Source: Methylocapsa acidiphila B2 (lineage in GTDB: Bacteria; Pseudomonadota; Alphaproteobacteria; Rhizobiales; Beijerinckiaceae). From it: a stretch of 64,000 bases of DNA. The stretch is taken from positions 1,178,001 to 1,242,000 of the forward strand of contig NZ_KE386496.1 in the NCBI RefSeq assembly GCF_000427445.1, read 5' to 3'. The notes below the pieces were generated by a model. That model was not told the origin of the DNA. It saw only the letters and a program-made list of their open reading frames with translations, and did not search any database. Made by a program: the position numbers and the translations under genes. Of the stretch, positions 9,860 to 18,002 are shown in pieces (within the stretch, counting starts at the first letter, position 1; every line of letters starts with the position of its first letter).

Positions 9860-10347
9860 GAAGACCCCGCGTCGTCGCTCGTCATATTCGGTTCCGACCT
9901 TGCGTCTCGGCGGACGCCATCTGTCCGCTTGACGATGGCGACATCGGCGCATTCCTCGTAGGAAAATGAATTTTTACGCTAAACGTCCTCAACCTTAACG
10001 ATCTCACATGCAGTTTCCCTGCGCACGGACATTGCCGAGTGGCGGCCAACATATGGTTTTTCAGTTTTCCCTCGATTTTCGCTGCAGGCGTGATAATTCG
10101 TCTAGTGGGAAGGATCTAACCTCCTGACGTCGAGAAAGTTTCTGAAGCGATTGCCGATCTGCCACCAGCGTGGAGTGGGCGACAAGAGCGATATGACATC
10201 CGTGCAATTGGTCGGCTCAAAGTGGAGATCCGCTTTCGCCATTATCGATCGGTCGACAGGATCTTTTCGAGCGAAGCCGGTGCAAATATCCAATTGCGTC
10301 AATTGCGCTAAATTCTCAGCATCACCAACAAGGGTTGGAGCTCGGCA
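9860..10347. other. Intergenic stretch, no convincing gene
   Basis: Two opposed open frames (10102-10362 reverse, 10151-10351 forward) overlap almost completely and neither has a ribosome site or recognisable motif. A perfect tandem of CAATTGCG occurs at 10291-10298 and 10300-10307, 40 bp before the next small gene, and could be a regulator site. Confidence 0.4.
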
Positions 10348-10497
10348 ATGAAGGGAATTCAAAAAGCAGCCGGTACGATAGCGGCAGGGTTTGCAGGCGC
10401 GGCCTTAGTCGCCGCCCTGGCGGCGCGAGCGGTTTATGTCATCTATCAAGTCGCGCGCGATACGGGCCAACGCATTGTCGGCGGCCAAAAGAAATAG
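10348..10497 (+). CDS. Tiny single-span membrane protein (49 aa)
   Basis: The product begins MKGIQKAAGTIAAGFAGAAL and has one alanine-rich hydrophobic segment (about residues 8-34) followed by a basic tail ending GGQKK. GGAG lies nine bases before the ATG. The sequence has host-like codon use over its whole length and a single-span topology, so I consider it real although I cannot name it. Below the length most gene callers trust. Confidence 0.5.
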   Translation: MKGIQKAAGTIAAGFAGAALVAALAARAVYVIYQVARDTGQRIVGGQKK

Positions 10498-10876
10498 CCG
10501 CATCGATTAATTCACGCCTTTCCTCAGCCTTACGCCCGCGCCGCCGCCGTTCTCCGCGATGAACTCGACACCCGCCGATTCGAGGACGGCGCGATTAGAG
10601 GCGCGATTCGCCGCCGTTTAATAACCGGAATGGCACAGGCAGCGTTGTTCCCGGCTAGCCCTAGACCGAGGACGATGACCTATCGGTTCAACTTAGCCCG
10701 ATAGATCTTTCGTTGTCGAATCGGCAGTGTTGGTCCACGTTCCGGACTCGAGATTAAAAGGCGAACGCCAACAAGAGCGCAAATGCGAGGCCGGCTAGCA
10801 TCAAGCTTCGCCGCGATGAAGCTGTCCGGCCATCAACCCGCCCGCTTTTCACAGGATAGTCGCCCTATATCTGAAG
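10498..10876. other. Intergenic stretch, no convincing gene
   Basis: No frame with a ribosome site and motif was found. A minus-strand 15-codon hydrophobic frame near 10755-10800 (MLAGLAFALLLAFAF) is too short to call. The last 100 bases become AT-rich, continuing into the low-GC FkbM gene. Confidence 0.4.
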
Positions 10877-11695
10877 TTAAATTTCCAGCCGCTCTATTAA
10901 AAAATCACGATGCAAGTAGAACCAGTCGAGAACATCCCTTTTCAGCAAGATATATTCATTATCTAGCAATAATTTGTTTAACTCCATTGAGGGTCTTTCA
11001 ACGTTAATGCAATTGAACCTCCACTTGTTGAACGGAAAGTTTTCCAAAATATCATATTCAGAGCCTTCCACATCGAGACTAAAATAATCGACGATCGGGG
11101 GAGCGTTATGTTTGGTCAATAAATCGTCAAGCGTTATTGTTTCAACAAGATAGCTATTTGTTATCGTCGCCCAGTCTGGTATTCCGTCGCTTGGTTGCTC
11201 CGCTTTCGCCTCGTCGATGACTGACAACAGCGTGTTTGCGCCCGCGACATCGGGGTTAAGAAGTGCTTGGCCCTTGTCCATGATTTCGAAAAGCCGAACT
11301 GTCTTGCGTGTTCCGGCGATCGCCACCCGATCGCAGATGGCATGGGGACGATTCCGGACCATGGCTTCGAAAGCTCCCGTAGGCTCCGCAAGAATGCCTC
11401 GCCATCTGAAATCAGCCTCGAGAATAAGAGTGTTGGAAAGATATTTCCCGTCGCCGCCGCCGATCTCCAAGAAAAACCCGTCTCTTTTTCTGTGAAAGAC
11501 TTTGTCGATTACGAATACGTCTTGACCGCATTGGCTGACGCTCAAAATGGCCGGGCGCACGTTCTTGATCAGCGCGGCAATCTTGCCGGCGGCGACATCG
11601 CAAAATTTCCCGAAAAGCGCCGAGGATTTACTGGTCATCACCTCGCTGGCAATAGGCGGGCGATCGGGCATATGGACGGTGTATTCCCTTTTCAT
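10877..11695 (-). CDS. FkbM family methyltransferase
   Basis: The 272-residue protein has the SAM-binding core of FkbM O-methyltransferases: GFFLEIGGGDGKYLSNT (motif I), GILAEPTG (acidic motif II), ETITLDDLL and VDYFSLDVEGSEYDIL (motif IV region). Such enzymes methylate sugar hydroxyls in exopolysaccharides and glycolipids. The gene is distinctly AT-richer than its neighbours, as many surface-polysaccharide genes are, suggesting exchange. It is divergent from the GT2 gene with a 60-bp gap. ATG at 11695 or an in-frame ATG eight codons later could start it. Confidence 0.88.
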   Translation of the reverse strand: MKREYTVHMPDRPPIASEVMTSKSSALFGKFCDVAAGKIAALIKNVRPAILSVSQCGQDVFVIDKVFHRKRDGFFLEIGGGDGKYLSNTLILEADFRWRGILAEPTGAFEAMVRNRPHAICDRVAIAGTRKTVRLFEIMDKGQALLNPDVAGANTLLSVIDEAKAEQPSDGIPDWATITNSYLVETITLDDLLTKHNAPPIVDYFSLDVEGSEYDILENFPFNKWRFNCINVERPSMELNKLLLDNEYILLKRDVLDWFYLHRDFLIERLEI

Positions 11696-11755
11696 TAATA
11701 ATGGTCCTGTTGGCGGAAACGATGGTTACGTTCAACTTATGCCCAGCCGGCGACA

Positions 11756-12715
11756 ATGCTTCCCGCCAATTCAAACCTTTGCGAGCGAATTTCAGTGCGT
11801 TTTTCAATAACGACCCCCGTCCTGAACGGACGAAAATTTATCGACCAGACAATCTTGAGCGTGGTCAGCCAGACCGGACCCTTTTCGATCCGTTATCATA
11901 TTCAAGATGGCGGATCAAAGGATGGCACTCTGGATCTGCTGGCGACCTGGAAGCATCGAATTGACAGCGGTTTCCCGATAGGATGCGCGGGAATTGACTT
12001 CACTTATTCGAGCGCACCCGACAAAGGCCTCTACGATGGAATCAGCAACGGGTTCGCCGCCTGTGGCGATGCCGATGTGATGACCTGGATCAATGCGGAT
12101 GATCGCTTAGAAGCAGGTTCTTTAGCCACGATTTATGAGATTTTCAGCCGGTACCCGGACGTAAAATGGGTGACCGGCCGTCCAACAGTGATCAACGAGA
12201 ACGGCGAAATCCTGGATATCGCGCCGTTGACGCCCTTCCCCCAAAAAGCGGTAGCAGCCGGAATATTCGATGGCCGTTTTGCGCAAAAATTCATTCAGCA
12301 GGAAGGCACATTCTGGCGTATGCGCTTGTGGACCGCCGCTAATGGGCTCAATCGCCACTTCCGACTTGCCGGGGATTTTGATCTCTGGCGGCGATTCGCC
12401 GTCCATTCGGAAGTCGTGATCTGCAATTCAATCCTCGGCAACTTCAGATTCCGCGACGGGCAGCTTAGCGCTGACAAATCAGCCTATCACCGGGAAATTG
12501 ACGCCTCATTGTCTACCGAAGAAGTTGAAACGAGGGCGGCCGCTTCCAAAACTTACAAACGGGCAGGTTTCGCCTACCCTGTCTTGGTGCGTCATTACTC
12601 CGGGCCTTGGACGTTGGAACGGTGGCCAATGTGCATCGCACCGATGCTTGGAACGCGCGCGTTCCAGTGGGAATATAAACGGATTTCTGTGATGTCGTCG
12701 TTAGGAATGATCTGA
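11756..12715 (+). CDS. Glycosyltransferase family 2
   Basis: The N-terminus ITTPVLNGRKFIDQTILSV and the following QDGGSKDGT motif mark a GT-A fold, family 2 enzyme; MTWINADDRLE provides the DxD-like metal site. It transfers a sugar from a nucleotide donor, probably in exopolysaccharide assembly with the FkbM and GT4 genes. About 319 residues. The ATG at 11756 lacks a clear ribosome site; a GTG at 11795 starts right at the conserved core and is an equally good choice. Followed by a terminator at 12852-12883. Confidence 0.9.
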   Translation: MLPANSNLCERISVRFSITTPVLNGRKFIDQTILSVVSQTGPFSIRYHIQDGGSKDGTLDLLATWKHRIDSGFPIGCAGIDFTYSSAPDKGLYDGISNGFAACGDADVMTWINADDRLEAGSLATIYEIFSRYPDVKWVTGRPTVINENGEILDIAPLTPFPQKAVAAGIFDGRFAQKFIQQEGTFWRMRLWTAANGLNRHFRLAGDFDLWRRFAVHSEVVICNSILGNFRFRDGQLSADKSAYHREIDASLSTEEVETRAAASKTYKRAGFAYPVLVRHYSGPWTLERWPMCIAPMLGTRAFQWEYKRISVMSSLGMI

Positions 12716-12851
12716 TGCAAGGGCATCGCCTCATTAAAGCGCATCCTGAATTATGGGGCGCGTGTCTGGCGAGTGTACTCAAGTCACGCGCAAGGTTTGG
12801 CCGCTAAACCGGTTAGGCCAAGGGTCCTCTTGCTTGGCCAATATGGCGTTT

Positions 12852-12883
12852 CCCCTGGCGTGTGCCGCGCGCCAGGGGTTTTT
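12852..12883 (+). terminator. Rho-independent terminator, copy 1 of a near-identical pair
   Basis: Stem CCCCTGGCG (12852-12860) pairs with CGCCAGGGG (12870-12878), followed by TTTTT. It probably ends the GT2 transcript, or a small RNA, since a second hairpin (GGCCAAG/CTTGGCC, about 12817-12840) precedes it. The loop and stem are repeated at 13723-13757. Confidence 0.8.
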
Positions 12884-12890
12884 GTTGTCG

Positions 12891-13037
12891 CTACAAGCCG
12901 CGGCCTTGAATAAGGCGCAGCACAATCACGATGACCGCTATAACCAAGAGAATATGTATAAACCCACCCATTGTGTACGAAGAGACCAACCCGAGCAACC
13001 AGAGGACAATGAGGATAAGTGCTATAGTTTCAAGCAT
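12891..13037 (-). CDS. lmo0937-family small membrane protein (48 aa)
   Basis: This is a two-span mini membrane protein starting MLETIALILIVLWLLGLVSS, with the conserved SYTMGGFIHILLVIA block of the lmo0937 family (DUF5670), widespread in stress-inducible loci of rhizobia and Firmicutes. A strong ribosome site (GGGGGAG) stands a few bases before the ATG. Function is unknown; homologues often respond to envelope or general stress. Its 3' end lies back-to-back with the forward terminator. A second mini membrane protein lies 243 bp upstream on the same strand. Confidence 0.85.
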   Translation of the reverse strand: MLETIALILIVLWLLGLVSSYTMGGFIHILLVIAVIVIVLRLIQGRGL

Positions 13038-13280
13038 TTGTTCTCCCCCTTTTATCGGACGTCCAATAAGCCGTTAGCGGACGCCCCAATTCGACAGCGA
13101 AGAATGCAAATAGGGCAATGCACCCGCCAGTGTCAGTAGTTTTGCCTAGAGGTCAGGTGAGTGGCTGAAATCTCCCGCCTGGATTATAACTTCCAGCCGT
13201 TCCCCACTATCTCGGCCCTGCCTTTTCACTCAGCAACATGCGCGGCCCCGGCCGTCGAGTTCAATCCTGACGGCAGGCCG

Positions 13281-13466
13281 TCACAAAAGCGGCGAATACC
13301 CTAGCAGCGGAGCTAACCGGTTCAATATCGCTCCCAAACAGATCAGCACCACAAGCAGCTTGAGAAGCTGTCCTAGCCGCGCTTCGGGACAGAACCTATC
13401 GATGACCCAAAACAAGATCGCGCCGATCACGACAATAACTAGGATACCAATTAAGAGCGTGAGCAT
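13281..13466 (-). CDS. Thivi_2564-family small membrane protein (61 aa)
   Basis: The product begins MLTLLIGILVIVVIGAILFW and continues with the conserved RLGQLLKLLVVLICLGAIL block, giving two membrane spans. This matches the Thivi_2564 family of small membrane proteins, whose role is unknown. I choose the ATG at 13466 because GGGAGGT sits directly upstream; a longer frame reaching 13508 has no ribosome site. It is paired with the lmo0937-type gene on the same strand, an association that suggests a shared stress function. Confidence 0.85.
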   Translation of the reverse strand: MLTLLIGILVIVVIGAILFWVIDRFCPEARLGQLLKLLVVLICLGAILNRLAPLLGYSPLL

Positions 13467-13722
13467 GGCTACCTCCCGACGTACCGTCTCACTAACTGGA
13501 GAGGGCACGAATGGTTCCGGCTACGATCTCGAGGGCATCTCACGCGCTCTCAATGCTGAGCCTATGACCGTGCGGCCGAATTGGCGCGAGCATCGGGCGC
13601 AGGGACGGCGCGACCAGCCAGCTTGCGATGATCACGCGCTTGTGAAGAAAAAAATCGGGAGCGCGTCCGTCGCCCAGATGTCCCATGGCGAAAAAATTCT
13701 CGCTTGGTTGTTGAAGCATAAT

Positions 13723-13757
13723 GCCCCTGGCGTGTGCCGCGCGCCGGGGGCTTTTTT
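13723..13757 (+). terminator. Rho-independent terminator, copy 2 of a near-identical pair
   Basis: Stem GCCCC-T-GGCG pairs with CGCC-G-GGGGC (13723-13751), followed by TTTTTT. The core differs from the copy at 12852 by one base in the stem. No protein gene on the forward strand ends here, so an unannotated transcript from the 13.5-13.7 kb region, possibly a small RNA, may use it. Confidence 0.75.
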
Positions 13758-13895
13758 GCCGTGCTCCAAGCAATTCAAAATCTTGAATGCTCAAAGGAGT
13801 CCATCCGGCTCAATTTTCAGCCGTTTAAACTCAAAGACTTAATGGGAGAAAGCACCTCTCATGTCGAGATGGCGCGGATGGCTTCACCTTTTTAG

Positions 13896-14216
13896 CCATG
13901 GGTTTCACGGGCGGAACTGGCGACGCCCGAGCGGTCAGAGCAAATCGCGGAACGGGTGAGGCTTACCGATATAGTTTCGTCGCAACTTGCGACGAAACCT
14001 CAAGGCGGCCGTCGAGCAAACGGAGTTCGCGCTGCTTCCCGCGAACTAGGAATTGACAAAGACGAGGCGCATCGCGCCGCCAGAGTCGCCTCGCTCTCCG
14101 ATGAAGCCATGGCTGCGGCCCGCGATGTTGGCCTCGACGACAATCAATCAGCGCTTCTCGGCGGCGAACTCGACGCAGGCACTTTGAAACGCGGCGATGA
14201 ACTCCTCTACGGTTGA
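13896..14216 (+). pseudogene. ParB-like plasmid partition protein, C-terminal fragment
   Basis: The frame opens after a stop at 13893-13895. It reads ELATPERSEQIAERVRLTDI, then GGR, a helix-turn-helix-like AARELGIDKDEA-type segment, and AARDVGLDDNQSALL. This order is typical of the C-terminal part of ParB-nuclease-like plasmid proteins. The N-terminal ParB domain is missing and the last 18 codons appear to be read-through of unrelated DNA, so I call a fragment. It implies past presence of plasmid or integrative-element DNA here. A GTG at 13956 could start a short product. Confidence 0.65.
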
Positions 14217-14474
14217 GGATTCAGCTTCTTCCTGACGTGCGCCCGTTCTCGCGTCATAATCGTAGTTCGCGCCTTTGGGGACATCGAGCCAATAATCGAC
14301 GAAACCTTCAACGGCCTGGACATCCTGGGCCACATCGTCCCAAGGCCCCACTTCATAGCGGCTGAAGCAATCGGCGACGAAATCCTGCCAAGCGTCGCAT
14401 TCGCTAGCCTGCGCCACGGTTCTGTTATAGGCGTGCATCTCCTGGATGAGTTTCTTGAGGGTCATTGTTGTCAT
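14148..14474 (-). CDS. Hypothetical acidic protein (108 aa)
   Basis: I do not recognise this product. It is acidic and soluble, starts MTTMTLKKLIQEMHAYNRTV, and contains the aromatic stretch VEGFVDYWLDVPKGANYDYD. No ribosome site is obvious; the second ATG, three codons in, is an alternative start. The 3' end overlaps the ParB fragment by 69 bp on the opposite strand. Presence beside the plasmid-gene fragment suggests it arrived with it. Confidence 0.5.
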   Translation of the reverse strand: MTTMTLKKLIQEMHAYNRTVAQASECDAWQDFVADCFSRYEVGPWDDVAQDVQAVEGFVDYWLDVPKGANYDYDARTGARQEEAESSTVEEFIAAFQSACVEFAAEKR

Positions 14475-14620
14475 CGGACTGGTCCGGTTGGAGGCGTCCT
14501 TTATTTGCTTTGGACTCCGTTTAATTCGCTATCTTCGTAAAGGTTCCACAACGACGCGGCCGCTAGGCGCTATTGCCCGTTCAAATTTCCCCGATCGCCT
14601 TCAAGGTCGGCATCGTGCCT

Positions 14621-15217
14621 TTACGCGAGCGCGGCAAGGCAAAAATCGATCATTTGATCGGTGGTTGGCTCAGGATCCTGCGCGCATTCCACCATGAACC
14701 GCGGATGAAAGTGGCGGATACAGGCACTGCGGACGAGGATCACCGCGAGCTCCGCGTCGCCGCCCCGAAACTCGCCGGCCGCCATGCCCTGCGCGATAAT
14801 TTGCGCCAGAATCTTGTCCATATTATCGGCGTGCCCTCACGCGATCGGCCAATTTTCACAGTGGGCAGTTTCAATTAATTCGTGCAGCCTCCGGCCGGAT
14901 TGAAAACGCAGAGCGTTCATCTGCACGATCGCAGTTATTACATCGCGCAACTTCTCGCTTGCCGATGCGGGGGATCTCGCGATTCTGATGGCGGCGGCTT
15001 CGATCTCGCCGAAAAGCCGGAGGCACACTGCTGCCTCGATCTCGCCTTTCACCGCGAAGAATCGATAGACATTGGCCGATGACATACGCAAATCGACTGA
15101 GATGTCAGCAATCGTCGTCTTCTGAAAGCCGATTTCGCGGAACAAACGCTCCGCTGTCGCAATGATTGCGCACTGCATGTCGCCGCGTTCGGTCGCGTTC
15201 ATCGTCTTGGCGCTCAA
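14621..15217 (-). pseudogene. TetR-family regulator interrupted by an in-frame TGA
   Basis: The first 126 codons give a TetR DNA-binding domain (TAERLFREIGFQKTTIADI, then MSSANVYRFF) and part of the ligand domain, ending ENWPIA-stop at 14837-14839. Five codons later, in the same frame, the remainder continues as MDKILAQIIAQGMAAGEFRG to 14621. Related proteins have an arginine at the stop position, so a single CGA-to-TGA change explains it. The first part retains the operator-binding domain and could make a truncated protein. Whether this is a real mutation or a sequencing error cannot be told here. Confidence 0.82.
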
Positions 15218-15664
15218 AATTTATCTTTGTCACCGCGCCGATCGTTCAACGCAGTGCCCGAGCCAATTTAGGGTAATATTCAAGTCTATTTAACGTTCCC
15301 GCGAAAGTGGTCATCATCACCGAATTCAATTTTATGCTCCCTGGAATAAGAGCCACTCGCCAACATGCGCGCGCTCGGCCAGCGATCGGCCGCGCCAGAA
15401 GCGCCGACCTGTCCCATACCAGACGCCCTGTAGTAGCGGCAGCATACACTATAGCGACCCACCGCTCAGCGTTGGACGCCGTATCCACATTACATACCGC
15501 CGCCACAAATGCCTTATCTGCGATGGACTACGCCCACCGCGCGATGATCGCCATATTCACAGCGACGGCTACCTATTCCGCCTCGTCCGCCGAACCGCAC
15601 AAAATCGCACCGGCATTGACATGGTCTAACTTACTTGGGTCGCCGCCGAATTCAGGGCCGATCG
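15218..15664. other. Intergenic stretch, no convincing gene
   Basis: A forward frame (15307-15792) and a reverse frame (15246-15506) overlap, and neither has a ribosome site, motif or host-like codon pattern. The composition is less GC-rich than flanking genes. The segment separates the broken TetR gene from the DUF502 gene. Confidence 0.4.
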
Positions 15665-16309
15665 CTAATCGCCCAGGGGGGCTGCGTCGGCGTTCAGAGC
15701 CTTCTTGTGAAAAGAAGATGTCGCCAAGAGCTTCGAAAGGCCGCGCCCTGACTGCTCGAGGCAGGTCAGCGCGTCTCGGTAAGAAATATTGAGAGGGGTG
15801 ATATGGTCGACGCTGACAATCTGCACCACTCCCGACGAAGGGTCAGGCACGCCAGGCATAAAGACGACAGCTTGGCCATCATTGAACGAGTCGGTAAGGA
15901 AGCCAACCTGCCATCCATTGTTCATGCGCAGCAGGACCGGCTTGAGGTCTTCCTTCGTCCTTGCCTCCAACCCCGCCAAGCGATCAGTGTATTTACGAAG
16001 GGCGACGTAGGGAGGCAGTTTGTTTAGGACCTTGTCTTCAAGGAAAGATGCCGCGTCCTTATCAATTTTGAAAGAACGCACGAAAAGCCCAGCGGTGAAG
16101 GCCACCAGCACGAGCAAAAAACTCCCGACCACATAAACGGCGAGGACCGCCTCGCCTTTTGAAATTGGCAGCCTTTCCGCGAGTGGCGTCGCGGAATCGA
16201 TAGCCATCTTGCCCGCCTTGACGATAATAAGGAAAACCGCAGCGAAGGGGAGCAAGAAGATAGCTCCGCCGGCCACCGTCGTTTTCACAAAGTCGAAAAT
16301 TCGCCTCAT
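15665..16309 (-). CDS. DUF502 family membrane protein
   Basis: The 214-residue protein has two N-terminal membrane spans (about residues 10-32 and 53-77) and a soluble domain with the conserved GFLTDSFNDG and VVFMPGVPDPSSGVVQIV blocks of DUF502. Function is unknown; it is widespread in proteobacteria and plants. Its C-terminal 40 residues, after the conserved core, are variable. AAGGA lies 11 bases upstream of the ATG. Confidence 0.9.
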   Translation of the reverse strand: MRRIFDFVKTTVAGGAIFLLPFAAVFLIIVKAGKMAIDSATPLAERLPISKGEAVLAVYVVGSFLLVLVAFTAGLFVRSFKIDKDAASFLEDKVLNKLPPYVALRKYTDRLAGLEARTKEDLKPVLLRMNNGWQVGFLTDSFNDGQAVVFMPGVPDPSSGVVQIVSVDHITPLNISYRDALTCLEQSGRGLSKLLATSSFHKKALNADAAPLGD

Positions 16310-16551
16310 GGCGCCCTGTGTCCTTGGCGAAGCCTGTTTTCCTTATAAGCGCAAAGCACCCGCCCCCATGCGCTACCCCGGCTTTTGGCGAAAATATGTC
16401 GCGCCTTTGCCCCGATACCTCCGGCTCACCAAAGGGCGTCATCGATGAAGCTAAATATTCTAGGGTGGCTGCCGGCCCTCGCCCGCAGCCACTTGATTCA
16501 CTCTACGCTCATTGTAAACCCGCCGCGCTCGGCGGCCATCATCTTCGCGGA

Positions 16552-16785
16552 TCAGTAGCTGTGGCGACGGGCTGTCCGGCGCGCGGTGCGGCGCACCACT
16601 CGACGGGCGTAAAGCGCTTTCTCCACGAAGGCGTTGGATGCAACGAAGCCGTTGGACGCAACAATTTCCGTGCAGGCTCGCGAATAGTTCGCCGGAGCAG
16701 CCGCTTGAGCGTGGGCGCCGAGCCCTACTGCTAGCGCCGCACCTAATGCCGCGGCAGCAAATCCATGAACCGTCATCGTCCTCAT
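16552..16785 (-). CDS. Small exported basic protein (77 aa)
   Basis: A signal peptide occupies about residues 1-29, with cleavage likely after the AHAQAAA segment. The mature part is short and ends in an arginine-rich tail (RRVVRRTARRTARRHSY). An excellent ribosome site, GGAGGAA, precedes the ATG, which is the main reason to accept the gene. I do not recognise a family. Its mature half has two cysteine-poor repeats of the type NGFVASNAFVE. Function unknown. Confidence 0.65.
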   Translation of the reverse strand: MRTMTVHGFAAAALGAALAVGLGAHAQAAAPANYSRACTEIVASNGFVASNAFVEKALYARRVVRRTARRTARRHSY

Positions 16786-16929
16786 CGCAATTTCCTCCGT
16801 TCAAGGCATTCATCAACGGCAATGCGCGATAGATTATGCCTGTGGGGCGCATTTAAGAAAGACTGCGCCCGGGTCTTGTCTCCGCCGCAGTCTTGTCGAA
16901 GCTTTTGAATTCTTCGCCCTCGCTAAGCG

Positions 16930-17403
16930 CTACTCAACAATTCCCCGCGCATAGCCGCCGTAGACCTTGCAGGAGCAACCGGTCCCAAGCCAGCCCGGCT
17001 CATAGAGCAAGCACGTCTTCACTGGCGTCGCGCAATAATTTCCGGAGTCCGCCGTGGGGGAGACCGCGACGCTTCGGCCTGTCATCAGAGGCGCGGTCGC
17101 GAGGCCAGCTAACCCGGCGCCATATCCATAAGTATAAGGGTAGCCGTAAGCATAGTAGGGCGAGGCCAAGCCACGGCGCCAGCCGTAATGGCGCCAGCCA
17201 TGGTGCCTCCACCCATAGTGCCTCCAGCCATGGCGCCAGCCGTAGTGCCTATAGTGATGCCGATAGAAATAGTGGGCTTGTTCGATCTGTGTTGGCGGCG
17301 CTATAACAGTCGAGCTCGATACGCTCATAGGACCGGCCGAAGCGGTGGCGGTGAACGCGAATAGGGCGGTTCCGGATATGATTGTAATTCTTTTAATATC
17401 CAT
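16930..17403 (-). CDS. Secreted His/Tyr/Trp-repeat protein (157 aa)
   Basis: A signal peptide (residues 1-23, ending TASAGP) is followed by a segment in which a YGWRH-type pentapeptide is repeated about six times (residues about 46-77), then a Gly/Tyr-rich linker and a C-terminal block with four cysteines (CATPVKTC, GWLGTGCSCKV). Similar rhizobial surface proteins share that cysteine block. The His-rich repeat could bind metal; that is inference. The start is strongly supported by AGGAGGTG just upstream. Cellular place should be periplasm or surface. Confidence 0.78.
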   Translation of the reverse strand: MDIKRITIISGTALFAFTATASAGPMSVSSSTVIAPPTQIEQAHYFYRHHYRHYGWRHGWRHYGWRHHGWRHYGWRRGLASPYYAYGYPYTYGYGAGLAGLATAPLMTGRSVAVSPTADSGNYCATPVKTCLLYEPGWLGTGCSCKVYGGYARGIVE

Positions 17404-17619
17404 AACACACCTCCTATGAGGCTACTCGTTGGGTCCTGTGATAGCCGGACAAAAGCACCTCATTAACTTCGAACGCCTGTTCCAATGGTTGGTTCCAGTT
17501 TGGTTTGCATGTCCGCTTCGTCGCGTTTCATCGCGAAAAGGACAGGCGAACACGTACCGTTGAGGGAATCTGGCTGTAGGGATACGGATTCATCATAGTA
17601 ATTAGCTGTGAGCAATTAG

Positions 17620-17890
17620 ATGGATAGTCGGTCGGGCGAGCCGCCGCCTCCTACTAGCTACAAGCCTCATCGTTTTCCAGCCAGTTCGTCGCCCGCGCTA
17701 TGTGGCTGTGCTTCAGTTTGTGTGCTTCGGTTTTCTGTTCGGCCTGCGTTTGGTCGAGGAAATTTTGCTCAAGCGTGGGATTGTCCTCTCATGCGGGACG
17801 GTCCGAAGCAACTCGACTACTTTGTGGGAGCCCGGCAGGGAAAGCGATAACTCGGCTGCCTTCGGCGCTGTGGAGCGTGAATGCGTTTGA
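17620..17890 (+). pseudogene. IS6-type transposase N-terminal remnant, frameshifted
   Basis: The frame opening at 17620 contains YKPHRFP, matching the YKGxRFP start of IS6-family transposases. After a frameshift near 17680 the frame QFVARAMWLCF and then, after another shift, FGLRLVEEILLKRGIVLSCGTVR continues the family's LSxRxVEExLxxRGIxVSxETVR helix-turn-helix block. The catalytic DDE domain is absent. The element is therefore a decayed insertion-sequence end; no terminal inverted repeats were identified. The call is by motif recognition. Confidence 0.7.
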
Positions 17891-18002
17891 AGCCGCCAGC
17901 GGTATCCCGCACGGCTGAGTCCCCACAACATTCCTCACATGCTCGCTTTTCTTTGGCGCACATCCCCAACTTCGGTTGGGCAGCAATCTCTTCGGCGATA
18001 TT

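Noticed and set aside
9860-10347. Opposed frames of 66 and 86 codons
   Set aside because: They overlap completely on opposite strands; neither shows coding features.
10755-10800. 15-codon hydrophobic reverse frame
   Set aside because: Too short to support without expression or conservation data.
17100-17290. CRISPR-like repeat array
   Set aside because: The repeats at this place are codon-level repeats within the secreted protein gene, with no spacers of constant length and no cas genes nearby.
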